Below are positions 1-8,929 of a stretch of 64,000 nt of DNA, piece after piece. Each line of letters starts with the position of its first letter. The stretch's first letter is position 1. The notes below the pieces were generated by a model that saw only the letters and a list, made by a program, of their open reading frames with translations, was not told where the DNA came from and ran no database searches. Source of the stretch: Lysobacter enzymogenes (GTDB taxonomy: Bacteria > Pseudomonadota > Gammaproteobacteria > Xanthomonadales > Xanthomonadaceae); contig NZ_FNOG01000007.1 of assembly GCF_900106525.1 (NCBI RefSeq), forward strand, positions 82,149 through 146,148. Direction: 5' to 3'. The translations under genes were made by a program, and so were the position numbers.

Positions 1-240
1 CACGCCGGCCGGTTCGAGGGTGTCGAAACCGCTGCGCGGGATGCGCGAGGCGGTGACCTTGATGCCCTCCAGCTCGGTCGCGCTGCGCTCGGCCGGCGCG
101 GGCGCGGGCGCGGGCGCCGGCGCGGCGGCCTGCTGGGCCGCGGCGGCGAAGGGAGCGAAGGCCGGCGCGGCGAGGGCGACGGCGAGAGCGGTCAACAGCG
201 GGCGACGCCGCAGGCTGCGGCGGTGGGACGGACTGGTCAT
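1..240 (-). CDS. TonB-dependent receptor, N-terminal fragment
   Basis: The frame begins with ATG at 240-238 and runs off the left edge, giving 80 residues. It starts with a long basic signal peptide (several Arg, then LLTALAVALAAPAFA), followed by an Ala-Pro repeat linker. Next comes LEGIKVTASRIPRSGF, the usual opening of the plug domain of outer-membrane TonB-dependent receptors in Xanthomonadaceae. The substrate cannot be told from this piece. It is transcribed leftwards, away from the two-component operon that ends at 488, with about 250 bp between them. Confidence 0.75.
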   Translation of the reverse strand, partial: MTSPSHRRSLRRRPLLTALAVALAAPAFAPFAAAAQQAAAPAPAPAPAPAERSATELEGIKVTASRIPRSGFDTLEPAGV

Positions 241-487
241 GGCGGTTCCCCGGATCGGACCGGCGAGGAAGCGCCGGCGCGCTATCACTAGGCCCAATCC
301 GGAAAAGCCGCCGCAAGATCCAATTCCACCCAAATCATCCGGAAAATGGGATGGCCATTGCGTTGTGCGGGACTGTTTCAGAGCAACGGTGTCAACCGCG
401 GCGCGCCTGCGGTTTCCAGCATCGCGCAACGTCGGCGTCGCCGCACCCGCGCGCTGCGGCGGGCGCGGACTTCGCTCGGGCGACCCT

Positions 488-1762
488 CTAGTGCGGCGTC
501 GCTTGCGCGAAGCGGATGCTCGCGCAGGTGCCGCCCTGCGGCGCGGCGGACAGTTGCAGCCTCCAGCCGTAGTGGTCGCAGATGCGCGCGATCAGGCCCA
601 GGCCCAGGCCGCCGGTGCTCGCGTATTCGCTCATCGCCAGTCGCGCGTGCAGCGCGGCGATTTCCGCCGCCGACATGCCGTGGCCGCTGTCCTGCACGAC
701 CAGGCTGTCGCGGTCCGGTGCATGGATGCGGATCGAACCGCGGTCGCTGTTTTCTATGGCATTGCGGATCAGGTTGCCGATCACCGCGCGCAACACCTGG
801 GCCGGCGCGCCGACCTGCGGCAGCGGCCCGGCGTCGATCGAGATCGTCAGCTCCTTGTCGCGGGCGACGTAGGCGAAGTCGTCCACGATCCGCGGCAGTT
901 CGGCGGCCAGATCCACCGGCGCCAGCCCGCGCAAGGCGCGCTCGGGATCGCGGGCCAGCGCCAGCAGCATCGAGGCCAGTTCTTCCATCGCCGCGGCGGT
1001 GCGTTGCGTGCGCAGCACGTGCGGGCGCAGCCCCTCGCTCATCTGCGGATGCGCCAGCGCGACCTCGGCCGAGCCGGCGATCACCGCGATCGGCGTGCGC
1101 AGCTCGTGGCTGGCGAGGTTGATGAAGGTGCGCTCGCGCTCCATGTGTTCGCGGATCCGGCCCATGTAGCGGTTGACCGAATCGGTGACCACGGCGATCT
1201 CGGCCGGCGCGGTGTCGCTCACTTCCAGCGCCGGGCCGCGGCCGTCGGGCGGCAGGCGCGCGATGAGGGCGGCGAGCCGCGACAGCGGCGCGACCAGGCG
1301 GCCGACGCCCCAATACGCCAGCGCCGCCATCAGCGCCGCCACCAGCACCACCGACAACGCCAGCGACGCGCCCAGGGTGCGTTCGCCCTGTTCCTGGTCG
1401 GTGATGTCCAGCGCCAGCGCGCGCCGTCCGCCGGCGACGTCCTCGACCAGCACCACGTACTCGCGCGAACCGGCGCGCACTTCGTCGTGCACGCCGGCGG
1501 CGAGCGCGGCGAACGGGCTGGCGGCGAATCCGGCGCCGTCGTAATAGCGCAGCGCGTCGGTGTCGGGGCCCGTGTATTCGGCCTCGTGTACGCGCCGGCC
1601 GACGACGTGCTGCATCTCGGCGTGCAGCATGGATTCCCACACCGCCTGCTCGGCGCGCTCGTTGACCCAGTAGCCGTGCGAGGCGACCACCGCCGAGAGG
1701 ATGCCGGTGTAGAGCGCGATCGCGATCAACAGGCTGCGACGCAGGCTGGGGCGTTTGCTCAT
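488..1762 (-). CDS. Sensor histidine kinase
   Basis: This 424-residue membrane kinase phosphorylates the response regulator encoded just upstream. A membrane segment lies near residues 11-29, a sensor region of about 100 residues faces the periplasm, and a second membrane segment lies near 132-154. The phospho-acceptor His219 sits in SHELRTP. The ATP-binding domain has the N box (NLIRNAIEN, Asn334), G1 box (DSGHGM, Asp358) and G2 box (GGLGLGL, 384-390). The ATG at 1762 lies 8 bp after the regulator stop, so the two form one operon. The stimulus is unknown. A Fur box upstream of the operon makes a link to iron plausible but unproven. Confidence 0.9.
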   Translation of the reverse strand: MSKRPSLRRSLLIAIALYTGILSAVVASHGYWVNERAEQAVWESMLHAEMQHVVGRRVHEAEYTGPDTDALRYYDGAGFAASPFAALAAGVHDEVRAGSREYVVLVEDVAGGRRALALDITDQEQGERTLGASLALSVVLVAALMAALAYWGVGRLVAPLSRLAALIARLPPDGRGPALEVSDTAPAEIAVVTDSVNRYMGRIREHMERERTFINLASHELRTPIAVIAGSAEVALAHPQMSEGLRPHVLRTQRTAAAMEELASMLLALARDPERALRGLAPVDLAAELPRIVDDFAYVARDKELTISIDAGPLPQVGAPAQVLRAVIGNLIRNAIENSDRGSIRIHAPDRDSLVVQDSGHGMSAAEIAALHARLAMSEYASTGGLGLGLIARICDHYGWRLQLSAAPQGGTCASIRFAQATPH

Positions 1763-1770
1763 GGGTGCGC

Positions 1771-2490
1771 TCAGGTGTCCGCCAGCCGGTAGCCGACGTT
1801 CTTGACCGTGTGCAGCAGCTTGGGTTCGGCGTGCGCGTCCAGGCGCCGGCGCAGTTCGTAGATGTGGGTGCGCAGCAAGTCGCGGTCGGGGCGACGGTCG
1901 CCCCAGATGGCCGCTTCCAGACGCTCTTTGGCCACGATGTTGGGACTTTCGCGCATCAGCACCTCCAGGATCGCGCGGCAGCCGGTGTGCAGCTGCAACG
2001 CGCGTTCGCCGCGGACGATTTCCTGCGTCGCCAGGTCGTAGCGCAGCGGGCCCACGCGCAGCACGCGGGTGCGCCCGCGCCGACGCAAGGCCAAGGCGCG
2101 GATGCGCGCTTCCAGTTCGGCGATGGCGAAGGGTTTGGACAGGTAATCGTCGGCGCCGCTGCGGAAGCCTTCCAGCTTGCTGTCGAGTTCGTCGCGCGCG
2201 GTCAGCATCAGCACCGGCACATCGGTATGCGAAGCGCGCAGCCGGCGCAGCACTTCCACGCCTTCCATGCGCGGCAGCATCCAGTCCAGGACGACGACGT
2301 CGTAATCGTTGTCCTGCGCCAGCTGCAGACCCGACACGCCGTCCGGCGCCGCGTCCAGGCTCAGCCCGGCGCCTTCCAGATACGCGAACACGTTGGCCAC
2401 CAGGCTCTGGTTGTCCTCGACCAACAGCACGCGCACGAGCTCGCCGCTGTCCAGCGGACGGTCCAGCGAATCGGGTGCCCGAGCGCTCAT
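1771..2490 (-). CDS. OmpR/PhoB-type response regulator
   Basis: The 239-residue regulator has a receiver domain with the acidic pair in LLVEDN, phospho-acceptor Asp69 (VVLDWMLP) and Lys119 (LSKPF). A C-terminal winged helix follows (HIYELRRRLD, then HTVKNVGYRL), which binds DNA in this family. It is the first gene of an operon with the histidine kinase. I chose the ATG at 2490; a longer in-frame ATG at 2535 would lie inside the Fur box and is less likely. The gene is divergent from the siderophore receptor across a gap of under 100 bp, so both promoters share this short region. Confidence 0.9.
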   Translation of the reverse strand: MSARAPDSLDRPLDSGELVRVLLVEDNQSLVANVFAYLEGAGLSLDAAPDGVSGLQLAQDNDYDVVVLDWMLPRMEGVEVLRRLRASHTDVPVLMLTARDELDSKLEGFRSGADDYLSKPFAIAELEARIRALALRRRGRTRVLRVGPLRYDLATQEIVRGERALQLHTGCRAILEVLMRESPNIVAKERLEAAIWGDRRPDRDLLRTHIYELRRRLDAHAEPKLLHTVKNVGYRLADT

Positions 2491-2523
2491 CTGACAATGG
2501 CCTGACGTTGGGGTTTCTATATT

Positions 2524-2542
2524 AACGCGAATCATTCTCGTT
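2524..2542. promoter_or_regulatory. Fur box
   Basis: The 19-bp site reads AACGAGAATGATTCGCGTT on the minus strand. It is an imperfect palindrome centred on GAGAATGATTC, very close to Fur sites seen before TonB receptors in Xanthomonadaceae. It lies between the divergent regulator and siderophore-receptor genes and could repress both when iron is plentiful. Confidence 0.75.
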
Positions 2543-2568
2543 CTTACTGGCCGCCAGCGCCATCACCC

Positions 2569-4740
2569 GTGAGCTTTCCCGACATGCCCGCCGCAATCAC
2601 CTCTCCGACCCTCTCCGCCATCTCGCTGTCGATCCGCACCGCCCTGTTCGGCTTGCCGCTGGGCCTGGCGATGTACGCGCCGCACGCCGCCGCCGAGCAA
2701 CCGGCCGGCCACGCCCCCAGCGCGACCACGCTCGACCGCATCGAAGTGCTGGGCGAACGCGGCGCCTATCAGGTTCCGCGCACCGGCACCGCGATGAAGA
2801 CCGACACCGCCCTGCTGGATACGCCGCAGTCGGTCACCATCGTCACCGACAAGCTGATCCGCGATCAGGCGATGCAGTCGATGGCCGATGTGGTGCGTTA
2901 CGTCCCGGGCGTGCAGATGGCGCAGGGCGAGGGCCACCGCGACGCGCCGATCCTGCGCGGCAACACCAGTACCGCCGACTTCTTCGTCAACGGCGTGCGC
3001 GACGACGTCCAGTACTACCGCGACCTGTACAACATCGAGCGGGTCGAAGTGCTCAAGGGCCCGAGCGGCATGATCTTCGGCCGCGGCGGCTCCGGCGGCC
3101 TGATCAACCGCGTCACCAAGCAGGCCAACTGGACCGACCAGGCCGAAATCGCCGCGACGATCGGCTCGTGGGACCAGCGCCGCGTCGTCGGCGATTTCAA
3201 CCGCGCGCTCAGCGACACCGCGGCGTTCCGCGTCACCGGCATGTACGAGGATTCGGAAAGCTATCGCGACGAAGTCGAACTCAAGCGCTGGGCGATCAAC
3301 CCGACCCTGAGCTTCCGCGCCAACGACGCCACCACCTTCGCCTTCGGCTACGAGCACTTCGAGGACGACCGCGTCACCGATCGCGGCGTGCCCTCGCTGC
3401 TGCCGGTGCGCGGCGCGCCGCTGCGCACCGACGCCTCGACCTTCTTCGGCAACGCCGCCCTGAGCCCGACCTGGGCGCGGGTCGACGCGCTCACCGCGAC
3501 CATCGCCCACGACTTCGGCAACGGCGCGCGCATCGTCAATCAGACCCGTTACGCCGACTACGACAAGTTCTATCAAAACGTGTTTCCCGGCGCCTACACC
3601 GCCGGCAACGGCCGGGTGGCGATTTCGGCGTACAACAATCTGACCACACGCAAGAACCTGCTCAACCAGACCGACCTGACCTTCAAGCTGGAGGCCGGCG
3701 CGGTCAAGCACGAGCTGCTGATCGGCGCGGAATTCGCCCGCCAGACGACCGACAATTTCCGCGAAACCGGCTATTTCCCGGCGGTCGGCGCCAACGCCAC
3801 CGCGGCGTTCGTGACCTTGCCCAACACGATCTACACCGGGCCGGTCGCGTTCCGCCAATCGGTGTCCGACGCCGACAACCACAGCGTCGCCAAGAGCGCG
3901 GCGATCTACGTCCAGGACCAGATCGAGTTCTCGCCGCAATGGCAGGCCGTACTCGGCGTGCGCTTCGACCGCTTCGACGCCGACCTGCGCAACAACCGCA
4001 ACGGCACCTCGCTGTCGAGCTCGGACGATCTGGTTTCGCCGCGCGCCGGCTTGATCTACAAGCCGCGCGAGAATATCTCGATCTACGCCAGCCACAGCCT
4101 GGCTTACGTGCCGCGCGCCGGCGAGCAGTTGGCTTCGCTGACGCCGAGCAACCGCAACCTGGATCCGGAGAAGTTCACCAACGACGAGATCGGCGTGAAG
4201 TGGGATCTCGCCTCCGGCGTCGCCGCCAGCCTCGCGGTCTATCAGCTCGACCGCACCAACGTGGCGATCGTGGACCCGAACAACCCCGCGCAGTCGCTGC
4301 TGGTCGACGGCCAGCGCGTGCGCGGCGTGGAGCTGGAAGCTTCCGGCCGGATCACCGAGGCCTGGCAGATCATGGGCGGCTACGCCTACCAGGACAGCGA
4401 AGTGCAGACGCCGGGCGCGCAGGACGGCAATCGCCTGGGCCAGGTGCCGAAGAGCTCGTTCTCGCTGTGGAACCGCTACGACTTCAACCCGAACTGGGGC
4501 GTCGGGCTCGGCGTGATTCATCAAAGCGAGGTCTACGTGGCCACCGACAACGCGGTCAAGCTGCCCAGCTTCACCCGCGTGGACGCGGCGGCGTTCTACA
4601 ACGTCAACGACAAGCTGCGCATGCAGCTCAACGTCGAGAACCTGTTCGACGAGGACTACTACGCCTCTGCGCACAGCAACAACAACCTGCTGCCGGGCTC
4701 GCCGCGGGCGGTACGGTTGGGGCTGAGCTACCGGTTCTGA
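2569..4740 (+). CDS. TonB-dependent siderophore receptor
   Basis: The product (723 residues from the GTG at 2569, or 718 from the ATG at 2584) is an outer-membrane gated channel that imports ferric siderophores using TonB energy. A signal peptide ending near AMYAPHAAA is followed by a plug domain with DTPQSVTIVT, DVVRYVPGV and VEVLKGPSGMIFGRG, motifs typical of catecholate-type (Fiu-like) receptors. A 22-strand barrel follows, ending in VRLGLSYRF with the expected terminal aromatic. Length is normal for the family. The Fur box just upstream supports iron control. The exact siderophore cannot be read from sequence. Confidence 0.9.
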   Translation: MSFPDMPAAITSPTLSAISLSIRTALFGLPLGLAMYAPHAAAEQPAGHAPSATTLDRIEVLGERGAYQVPRTGTAMKTDTALLDTPQSVTIVTDKLIRDQAMQSMADVVRYVPGVQMAQGEGHRDAPILRGNTSTADFFVNGVRDDVQYYRDLYNIERVEVLKGPSGMIFGRGGSGGLINRVTKQANWTDQAEIAATIGSWDQRRVVGDFNRALSDTAAFRVTGMYEDSESYRDEVELKRWAINPTLSFRANDATTFAFGYEHFEDDRVTDRGVPSLLPVRGAPLRTDASTFFGNAALSPTWARVDALTATIAHDFGNGARIVNQTRYADYDKFYQNVFPGAYTAGNGRVAISAYNNLTTRKNLLNQTDLTFKLEAGAVKHELLIGAEFARQTTDNFRETGYFPAVGANATAAFVTLPNTIYTGPVAFRQSVSDADNHSVAKSAAIYVQDQIEFSPQWQAVLGVRFDRFDADLRNNRNGTSLSSSDDLVSPRAGLIYKPRENISIYASHSLAYVPRAGEQLASLTPSNRNLDPEKFTNDEIGVKWDLASGVAASLAVYQLDRTNVAIVDPNNPAQSLLVDGQRVRGVELEASGRITEAWQIMGGYAYQDSEVQTPGAQDGNRLGQVPKSSFSLWNRYDFNPNWGVGLGVIHQSEVYVATDNAVKLPSFTRVDAAAFYNVNDKLRMQLNVENLFDEDYYASAHSNNNLLPGSPRAVRLGLSYRF

Positions 4741-4803
4741 TCGGAGCGGGTTTTGATCGAAACGGAAGGCCGGCGCCGGATGTCGGTGCCGGCCGGCCAC
4801 GCT

Positions 4804-4829
4804 GGGCGCCCCGGGGTTTCCGGGCGCCC
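4804..4829 (+). terminator. GC-rich hairpin after siderophore receptor
   Basis: GGGCGCCCCGG and CCGGGCGCCC can pair over ten bases with one bulged C and a short GGTTT loop. It starts 63 bp after the receptor stop. There is no clear T tract, so it may be a weak terminator or only an RNA-stabilising hairpin. Confidence 0.4.
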
Positions 4830-5076
4830 GAGCGGCGACGACCCGGCGCGGCCGGCGGCCGCCGCGATCCCGGCCGGGAACTTCGGCGTCCCGATTGCGG
4901 TCTCAATGGGGCCCGCGATCCTGGCCGTCTGCCCTGATTCACGGGGCGCTACACCGCTCCCGTTTGCAGCGGTTAAGCCGGTTCCAACGCCGGCAAACCC
5001 GCTACGTAGCCTGCACGTTCGCCGCTTTTGGCTGCCGCCGCGTCTAGTGGTCGCGGTGCCGGCTTCCCGGCGTCGA

Positions 5077-5081
5077 ATTCC
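5077..5081. repeat. Left target-site duplication
   Basis: ATTCC lies immediately before the terminal TGTCGAG of the Tn7-like element and is identical to the 5 bp directly after its right end. Confidence 0.8.
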
Positions 5082-5240
5082 TGTCGAGAGCAGGTAATAG
5101 CGTCAGCGGCCGCGGTTTCTGCCCAACCTGCTGATCAGAATCAGCTTCCTCTGGGCATCGTTGCTGTTTTTCGCGGAAGACTGATCCGCTGCTGACATGG
5201 CTAAAGGCCGGCATCCCGTGCACTGACACAGATAATGGGC
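5082..5240 (+). repeat. Left end of the Tn7-like element
   Basis: The terminal TGTCGAG is followed by a transposase-site-like motif, TAAT-N2-CGTCAGC (5095-5107). A weaker copy ends 38 bp further in (GATC-N2-AATCAGC, 5133-5145). Two more copies lie in the opposite orientation: GCTGACA-N2-GCTA at 5191 and ACTGACA-N2-GATA at 5222. The fixed 2-bp gap between half-motifs is the same as in the right end. Confidence 0.7.
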
Positions 5241-5357
5241 AGAAGCGTCCTGCCGAAGCGGGAGCAGCGGGGGATTGGCCAAGGCCGATGCTGTCGCATC
5301 GCCTGAGAAGGCTAGGGCAGAGCATCATGGCACCCCGCCAGCCATGGAATAGCCTGC

Positions 5358-5978
5358 TTGCACACGACGACGCCTCCCGAGATAACACCTGCGGTCCGAC
5401 GACTTGTTGAGAAGGTGAGCAGGAGCGGTCAAGGCGTGTACTTGGCGGTGAAGCCTGATCCCGAGGCCATTGTCAACGAATGCTTTCCGAATGTTGAGGC
5501 GAAGATCGCGCGTGCCGGAGGGAGCATGCTATGCGGCTGGCAACTCTGGGAATGGCCGCATGTTCTGGTCGAAGCAGAGTTTCACGCAGTCTGGCTATCT
5601 CCAGAGGGCGAGATGGTCGACATCACACCCAAACCGCACGGCGAAACTCGGATCCTCTTCGTGCCCGACGAGCGGCGCCGCTATGACGGTATGGTGGTCG
5701 ACAACGTGCGCATGCCGCTGCGCGACGACCAGGTGATTCGACACTTCATCCGTGTATCGGAAGCAATCGTGCGTGTGATGAACCGAGGGGAGCGGGCTTC
5801 CCAGTACGGCCATGTCAGCGTGCCTGCACATGAGATCGAGCCGCTGCTGCAGGTTCAGAACCTTCTAGGGCAATCCTTGGGATTGGGATTACGCGATCAC
5901 GACCCCTGCCTGTGTCGCAGCGGAGGCAAGTACAAACGTTGCCATGGGCGTCGTCTCGAACTCATGTTTGGCCTCTGA
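5358..5978 (+). CDS. SEC-C motif protein
   Basis: This 206-residue protein of unknown role is the first cargo gene after the left transposon end. The longest frame starts with TTG at 5358; no strong ribosome-binding site settles the start. The C terminus carries a SEC-C zinc motif (PCLCRSGGKYKRCHG: CxC, eight residues, CH), known from the tail of SecA and from many uncharacterised proteins. The N-terminal 180 residues match nothing I recognise; they contain a conserved-looking stretch, VDITPKPHGETRILFVPD. It is a soluble protein with no signal peptide. Function cannot be assigned beyond probable zinc binding. Confidence 0.75.
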   Translation: MHTTTPPEITPAVRRLVEKVSRSGQGVYLAVKPDPEAIVNECFPNVEAKIARAGGSMLCGWQLWEWPHVLVEAEFHAVWLSPEGEMVDITPKPHGETRILFVPDERRRYDGMVVDNVRMPLRDDQVIRHFIRVSEAIVRVMNRGERASQYGHVSVPAHEIEPLLQVQNLLGQSLGLGLRDHDPCLCRSGGKYKRCHGRRLELMFGL

Positions 5979-6121
5979 ATGCTCGCGTATAGAGCTTCGT
6001 AAGGTTGTTAGATACTGTTGTGCACGTACTTATCTCCGATACCGGCCAGCGCTTGATTGGCCATCGATCAGCGTGCCTCATTAAGACGGCGTGGCGCACC
6101 CACCGCAGCTTTAGAATTTCG

Positions 6122-6154
6122 CTAAGGGGCGGTGGCCGCGGCCAAGCCCCTTAG
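6122..6154. terminator. Perfect hairpin between convergent genes
   Basis: CTAAGGGGC (6122-6130) pairs perfectly with GCCCCTTAG (6146-6154), and the loop holds a second palindrome, TGGCCGCGGCCA. It lies between the ends of the SEC-C gene and the membrane-protein gene, so it may end transcripts from both sides. It lacks a clear T tract. Confidence 0.5.
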
Positions 6155-6184
6155 TGCGCACTTCAGTCTCGCGATCCCATAGCG

Positions 6185-6532
6185 TTACTCGTAGTGGCGA
6201 TGGTTGACGTTATCGCCGCAGGCATAGCAACGCCGATAGGCGCCGCCGCGACTGGCATAGCCGGCGCGTTCGTAACCTAGTGGTCCGTCGCAGCGCGGGC
6301 AGTTTGGTCCTTTGCCGCGCTGCCACTGCCACAATCTGTATATGGGGGCTAGCAAAAGCCAGAGCGACGCTACCAATGCCAGCAGTGGAATCCACCGCCC
6401 AACGACCATCAGCTCGGCAAGTAGCGGGGTCGCCTGCCAATGTGAAAGGATGGCCATCGTTAGCATGGCCACCAGCAGGGCGACGGCGGCGGGGCCGAAG
6501 GCTCGAACCATTACCCAGTTCCAACGATCCAT
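6185..6532 (-). CDS. Small membrane protein with C-terminal zinc ribbon
   Basis: The product has 115 residues. Two hydrophobic segments (about residues 12-30 and 40-62) should span the inner membrane. A cytoplasmic tail follows with CPRC and CYAC, two Cys pairs about 24 residues apart that form a likely zinc ribbon. I chose the ATG at 6532 because GGAGAG lies 4 bp before it; an upstream ATG at 6550 has no such site. It is convergent with the SEC-C gene and divergent from the OLD-nuclease gene. No function is known to me. Confidence 0.65.
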   Translation of the reverse strand: MDRWNWVMVRAFGPAAVALLVAMLTMAILSHWQATPLLAELMVVGRWIPLLALVASLWLLLAPIYRLWQWQRGKGPNCPRCDGPLGYERAGYASRGGAYRRCYACGDNVNHRHYE

Positions 6533-6682
6533 AATCTCTCCGTGGCCCAAAAGTAGGATTTGATCATTCCCCCGGACGATCTCACAGGAAGAGATCCAGT
6601 TGCTATTGAATCGGACCCGTGACCGCCCTTACCTTGGAACTCCGTAGGGGAAGTAACAACCGATTGCCAACAAGGGGGGAGC

Positions 6683-8644
6683 ATGGAGCTGATCAGGGCG
6701 CGGGTGCGCAATTTCCGCTCAGCCGAGGACACCGGCTGGTTCGATATCGGGCAGCTCACCTGCCTCGTCGGCAAGAATGAGGCGGGCAAGACTGCCGTGC
6801 TTTCTGCCCTCCATGGCATCAATCCAACTGCTGACTTTAGCTACGACAAAATCCGTGACTACCCGCGCCGGCACCTCGTTCGATACAAGGAGAGGCATGG
6901 AGATGGCGAGGCTCGTGTCGCTGCTACCGTGTGGAAGCTCTCTGAGGCTGAAAAGCTTGTTGTAGAGAATGTGCTTGGCGAGGGGAGTTTGACCTCCGAC
7001 ACTATTGAGATCGAAAGCGAATACGAAAGCACAACCAACTACTGGACGATCGGAATTAATGAGCTAGTAGTGGCGAAGCACCTGCTCGCCAAGCACGGAG
7101 TGGTGGGGGAGGAGCTAACGAAATTTGAAGAAATTTCGTTCGACAAGTTCGTTACGGAAATCGATAGTACAGAAGGGGCGTCCGAGGCTCTACTGGCGGT
7201 AAAGGAGGAAATTGCTTCCTACCGAAAAGGTCGGACCACGCTTAAGGCAATCGACCTGCTGAGCGTGAAGGTGCCGAAGTTTTTTTATACATCTCACTAT
7301 GACCGTATGTCAGGCGAGATCTCCATCGTAAAGCTTCAAGACGACAAGCAGCACGGCCGGCCGATGTCGCCAGGAGACCAGATTTTTCTGGACTTCTTGG
7401 AGTACGCCGGAACATCAATCGAGGAGTTGAAAGCGAGTACACGCTTGGAGGATCTGAAAGCCAAGTGTCAAGGGGCATCGAACGATATTACCGACGAAAT
7501 TTTCGAGTTCTGGAGTCAGAACGATGCGCTCGCGGTAAATATCGAGCTTGCTCAGGGATTGAGGGACGACCCACCGCCGTTCAACTCGGGGACTGTAGCC
7601 AAGATTCGCATCAACAACTCGAACCACAAAGTGGATGTTCCGCTCTCCGAGCGGAGTGCGGGTTTCGTGTGGTTCTTCTCTTTCCTTGCTCAGTTCAAGC
7701 AAATGCGAAAGAAGGCGCCGAATGCCGTCATTCTTCTCGATGAGCCAGGCCTTACTTTGCATGGTAAGGCGCAGGCTGATCTGCTCCGCTACATCATCGA
7801 GAGACTTCTCCCTCAACACCAAGTTATCTATAGCACGCATTCGCCGTTCATGGTTCCGGTTGATCGGCTTGAGGACGTGCGTGTTGTTGAAGATGTTGTA
7901 GAACGAGATGAGCGCAACCGGCCTGTCGTCAAAGGAACTAAGGTTTCCGCCGATGTGCTCACGGTCGATAAGGACACTCTGTTTCCGCTGCAGGCCCATC
8001 TTGGGTACGAAGTAACGCAGTCACTTTTCGTTGGTGCGAATACGTTATTAGTTGAAGGTCCCTCGGACATTCTGTACCTGCAAGTGGCGTCTCATGCCCT
8101 GAAGGCCCGAAAGCGTGAAGGGCTGGATTCGCGTTGGACGATGTGCCCCTCCGGTGGCATTGATAAGGTGCAGTCGTTTGCATCTCTCTTTGCTGGGAAG
8201 GGGGTCAACATTGCCGCCCTATGCGACTACGGCAATGGCGACAAGAGCAAGGTGCAGCGCCTTCGTACTTCGCAAATCTTGAAGTCCGAGGGCATCCTCG
8301 TGGCGACCGATTTCACGGGAAAGGATGAAAGCGACATTGAGGACTTCTTCAGTCCCAGGCTATTTGCAGAAATCGTCAACGGCGCGTATGGCTTGAAGGG
8401 TAAGGGTGCGATCAAAGCGGATGCGTTTACGCAGGACGGCGCATTGGTGAGGCAAGTCAAGCAGACAGAGGCTCTGTTCAATTTGATGGATGCCTCCGTT
8501 CCAGCGTTTGATCATTTCACGCCTGCATCTTGGCTGCTCAACAACCAAGACTTGCTGTCGAAAGACAGCCAGGAAGTGAACGAATCGCTTGATCGTTTCG
8601 AGCGGGCTTTCAAGGCGGTCAACGCGCTGCTACCAGCGAAATAG
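6683..8644 (+). CDS. OLD-family ATPase-TOPRIM endonuclease
   Basis: The 653-residue protein joins an ABC/SMC-like ATPase to a TOPRIM nuclease, the layout of OLD-family nucleases that act against phage. The Walker A motif GKNEAGKT is at 30-37, and Walker B with signature-like residues (ILLDEPGLTLH) lies near 347-358. The TOPRIM domain has TLLVEGPSDILYL near 453, CDYGNGD near 513, and DESDIEDFF near 549. A strong ribosome-binding site (GGGGGGAG) precedes the ATG. No UvrD-like GajB helicase gene is adjacent, so it resembles a stand-alone class 1 OLD rather than a Gabija pair. It is the first of a co-directional run of large defence-like genes. The antiphage role is inferred from family and context. 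Confidence 0.85.
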   Translation: MELIRARVRNFRSAEDTGWFDIGQLTCLVGKNEAGKTAVLSALHGINPTADFSYDKIRDYPRRHLVRYKERHGDGEARVAATVWKLSEAEKLVVENVLGEGSLTSDTIEIESEYESTTNYWTIGINELVVAKHLLAKHGVVGEELTKFEEISFDKFVTEIDSTEGASEALLAVKEEIASYRKGRTTLKAIDLLSVKVPKFFYTSHYDRMSGEISIVKLQDDKQHGRPMSPGDQIFLDFLEYAGTSIEELKASTRLEDLKAKCQGASNDITDEIFEFWSQNDALAVNIELAQGLRDDPPPFNSGTVAKIRINNSNHKVDVPLSERSAGFVWFFSFLAQFKQMRKKAPNAVILLDEPGLTLHGKAQADLLRYIIERLLPQHQVIYSTHSPFMVPVDRLEDVRVVEDVVERDERNRPVVKGTKVSADVLTVDKDTLFPLQAHLGYEVTQSLFVGANTLLVEGPSDILYLQVASHALKARKREGLDSRWTMCPSGGIDKVQSFASLFAGKGVNIAALCDYGNGDKSKVQRLRTSQILKSEGILVATDFTGKDESDIEDFFSPRLFAEIVNGAYGLKGKGAIKADAFTQDGALVRQVKQTEALFNLMDASVPAFDHFTPASWLLNNQDLLSKDSQEVNESLDRFERAFKAVNALLPAK

Positions 8645-8929
8645 CCCGCAGCCGGCTGCCGACTGTCCACGGCCGCACCCACGTCATCGTAAGGGCGGAG
8701 TCGGTCTGAGCCGAGAGCGGCGGAACATGGGAAGTGCCAGCGTATGGGCCAAGCCGCTGCGAACGAAACCTCGATCACTTCATAAGCGACACAGATCGTC
8801 AGGGAAGTCGTTTCGCCAATTAGTTAGGCGGCGGCTCCGGGCAAGAGATAGCGATTACCACCGCGGCCGCCGACATCCGGCCGTGTTTGGTCTAAGAGCT
8901 TCGGGTGTCAATGGCCGATAGGTGCGGCA

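Larger units (their letters stand above)
4741..5081. other. Non-coding left flank of the transposon
   Basis: I see no convincing gene here. Beyond the hairpin at 4804-4829 there is a second stem-loop at 4968-5003, in which GCCGG pairs with CCGGC inside imperfectly matching AGCGG and CCGCT outer arms. The stretch ends at the left ATTCC repeat. Composition is core-like and GC-rich. Confidence 0.5.

Noticed and set aside
4968..5003. Stem-loop considered as an integron attC site
   Set aside because: The arms do not end in the GTTRRRY and RYYYAAC boxes, and no integrase gene or cassette array is nearby.
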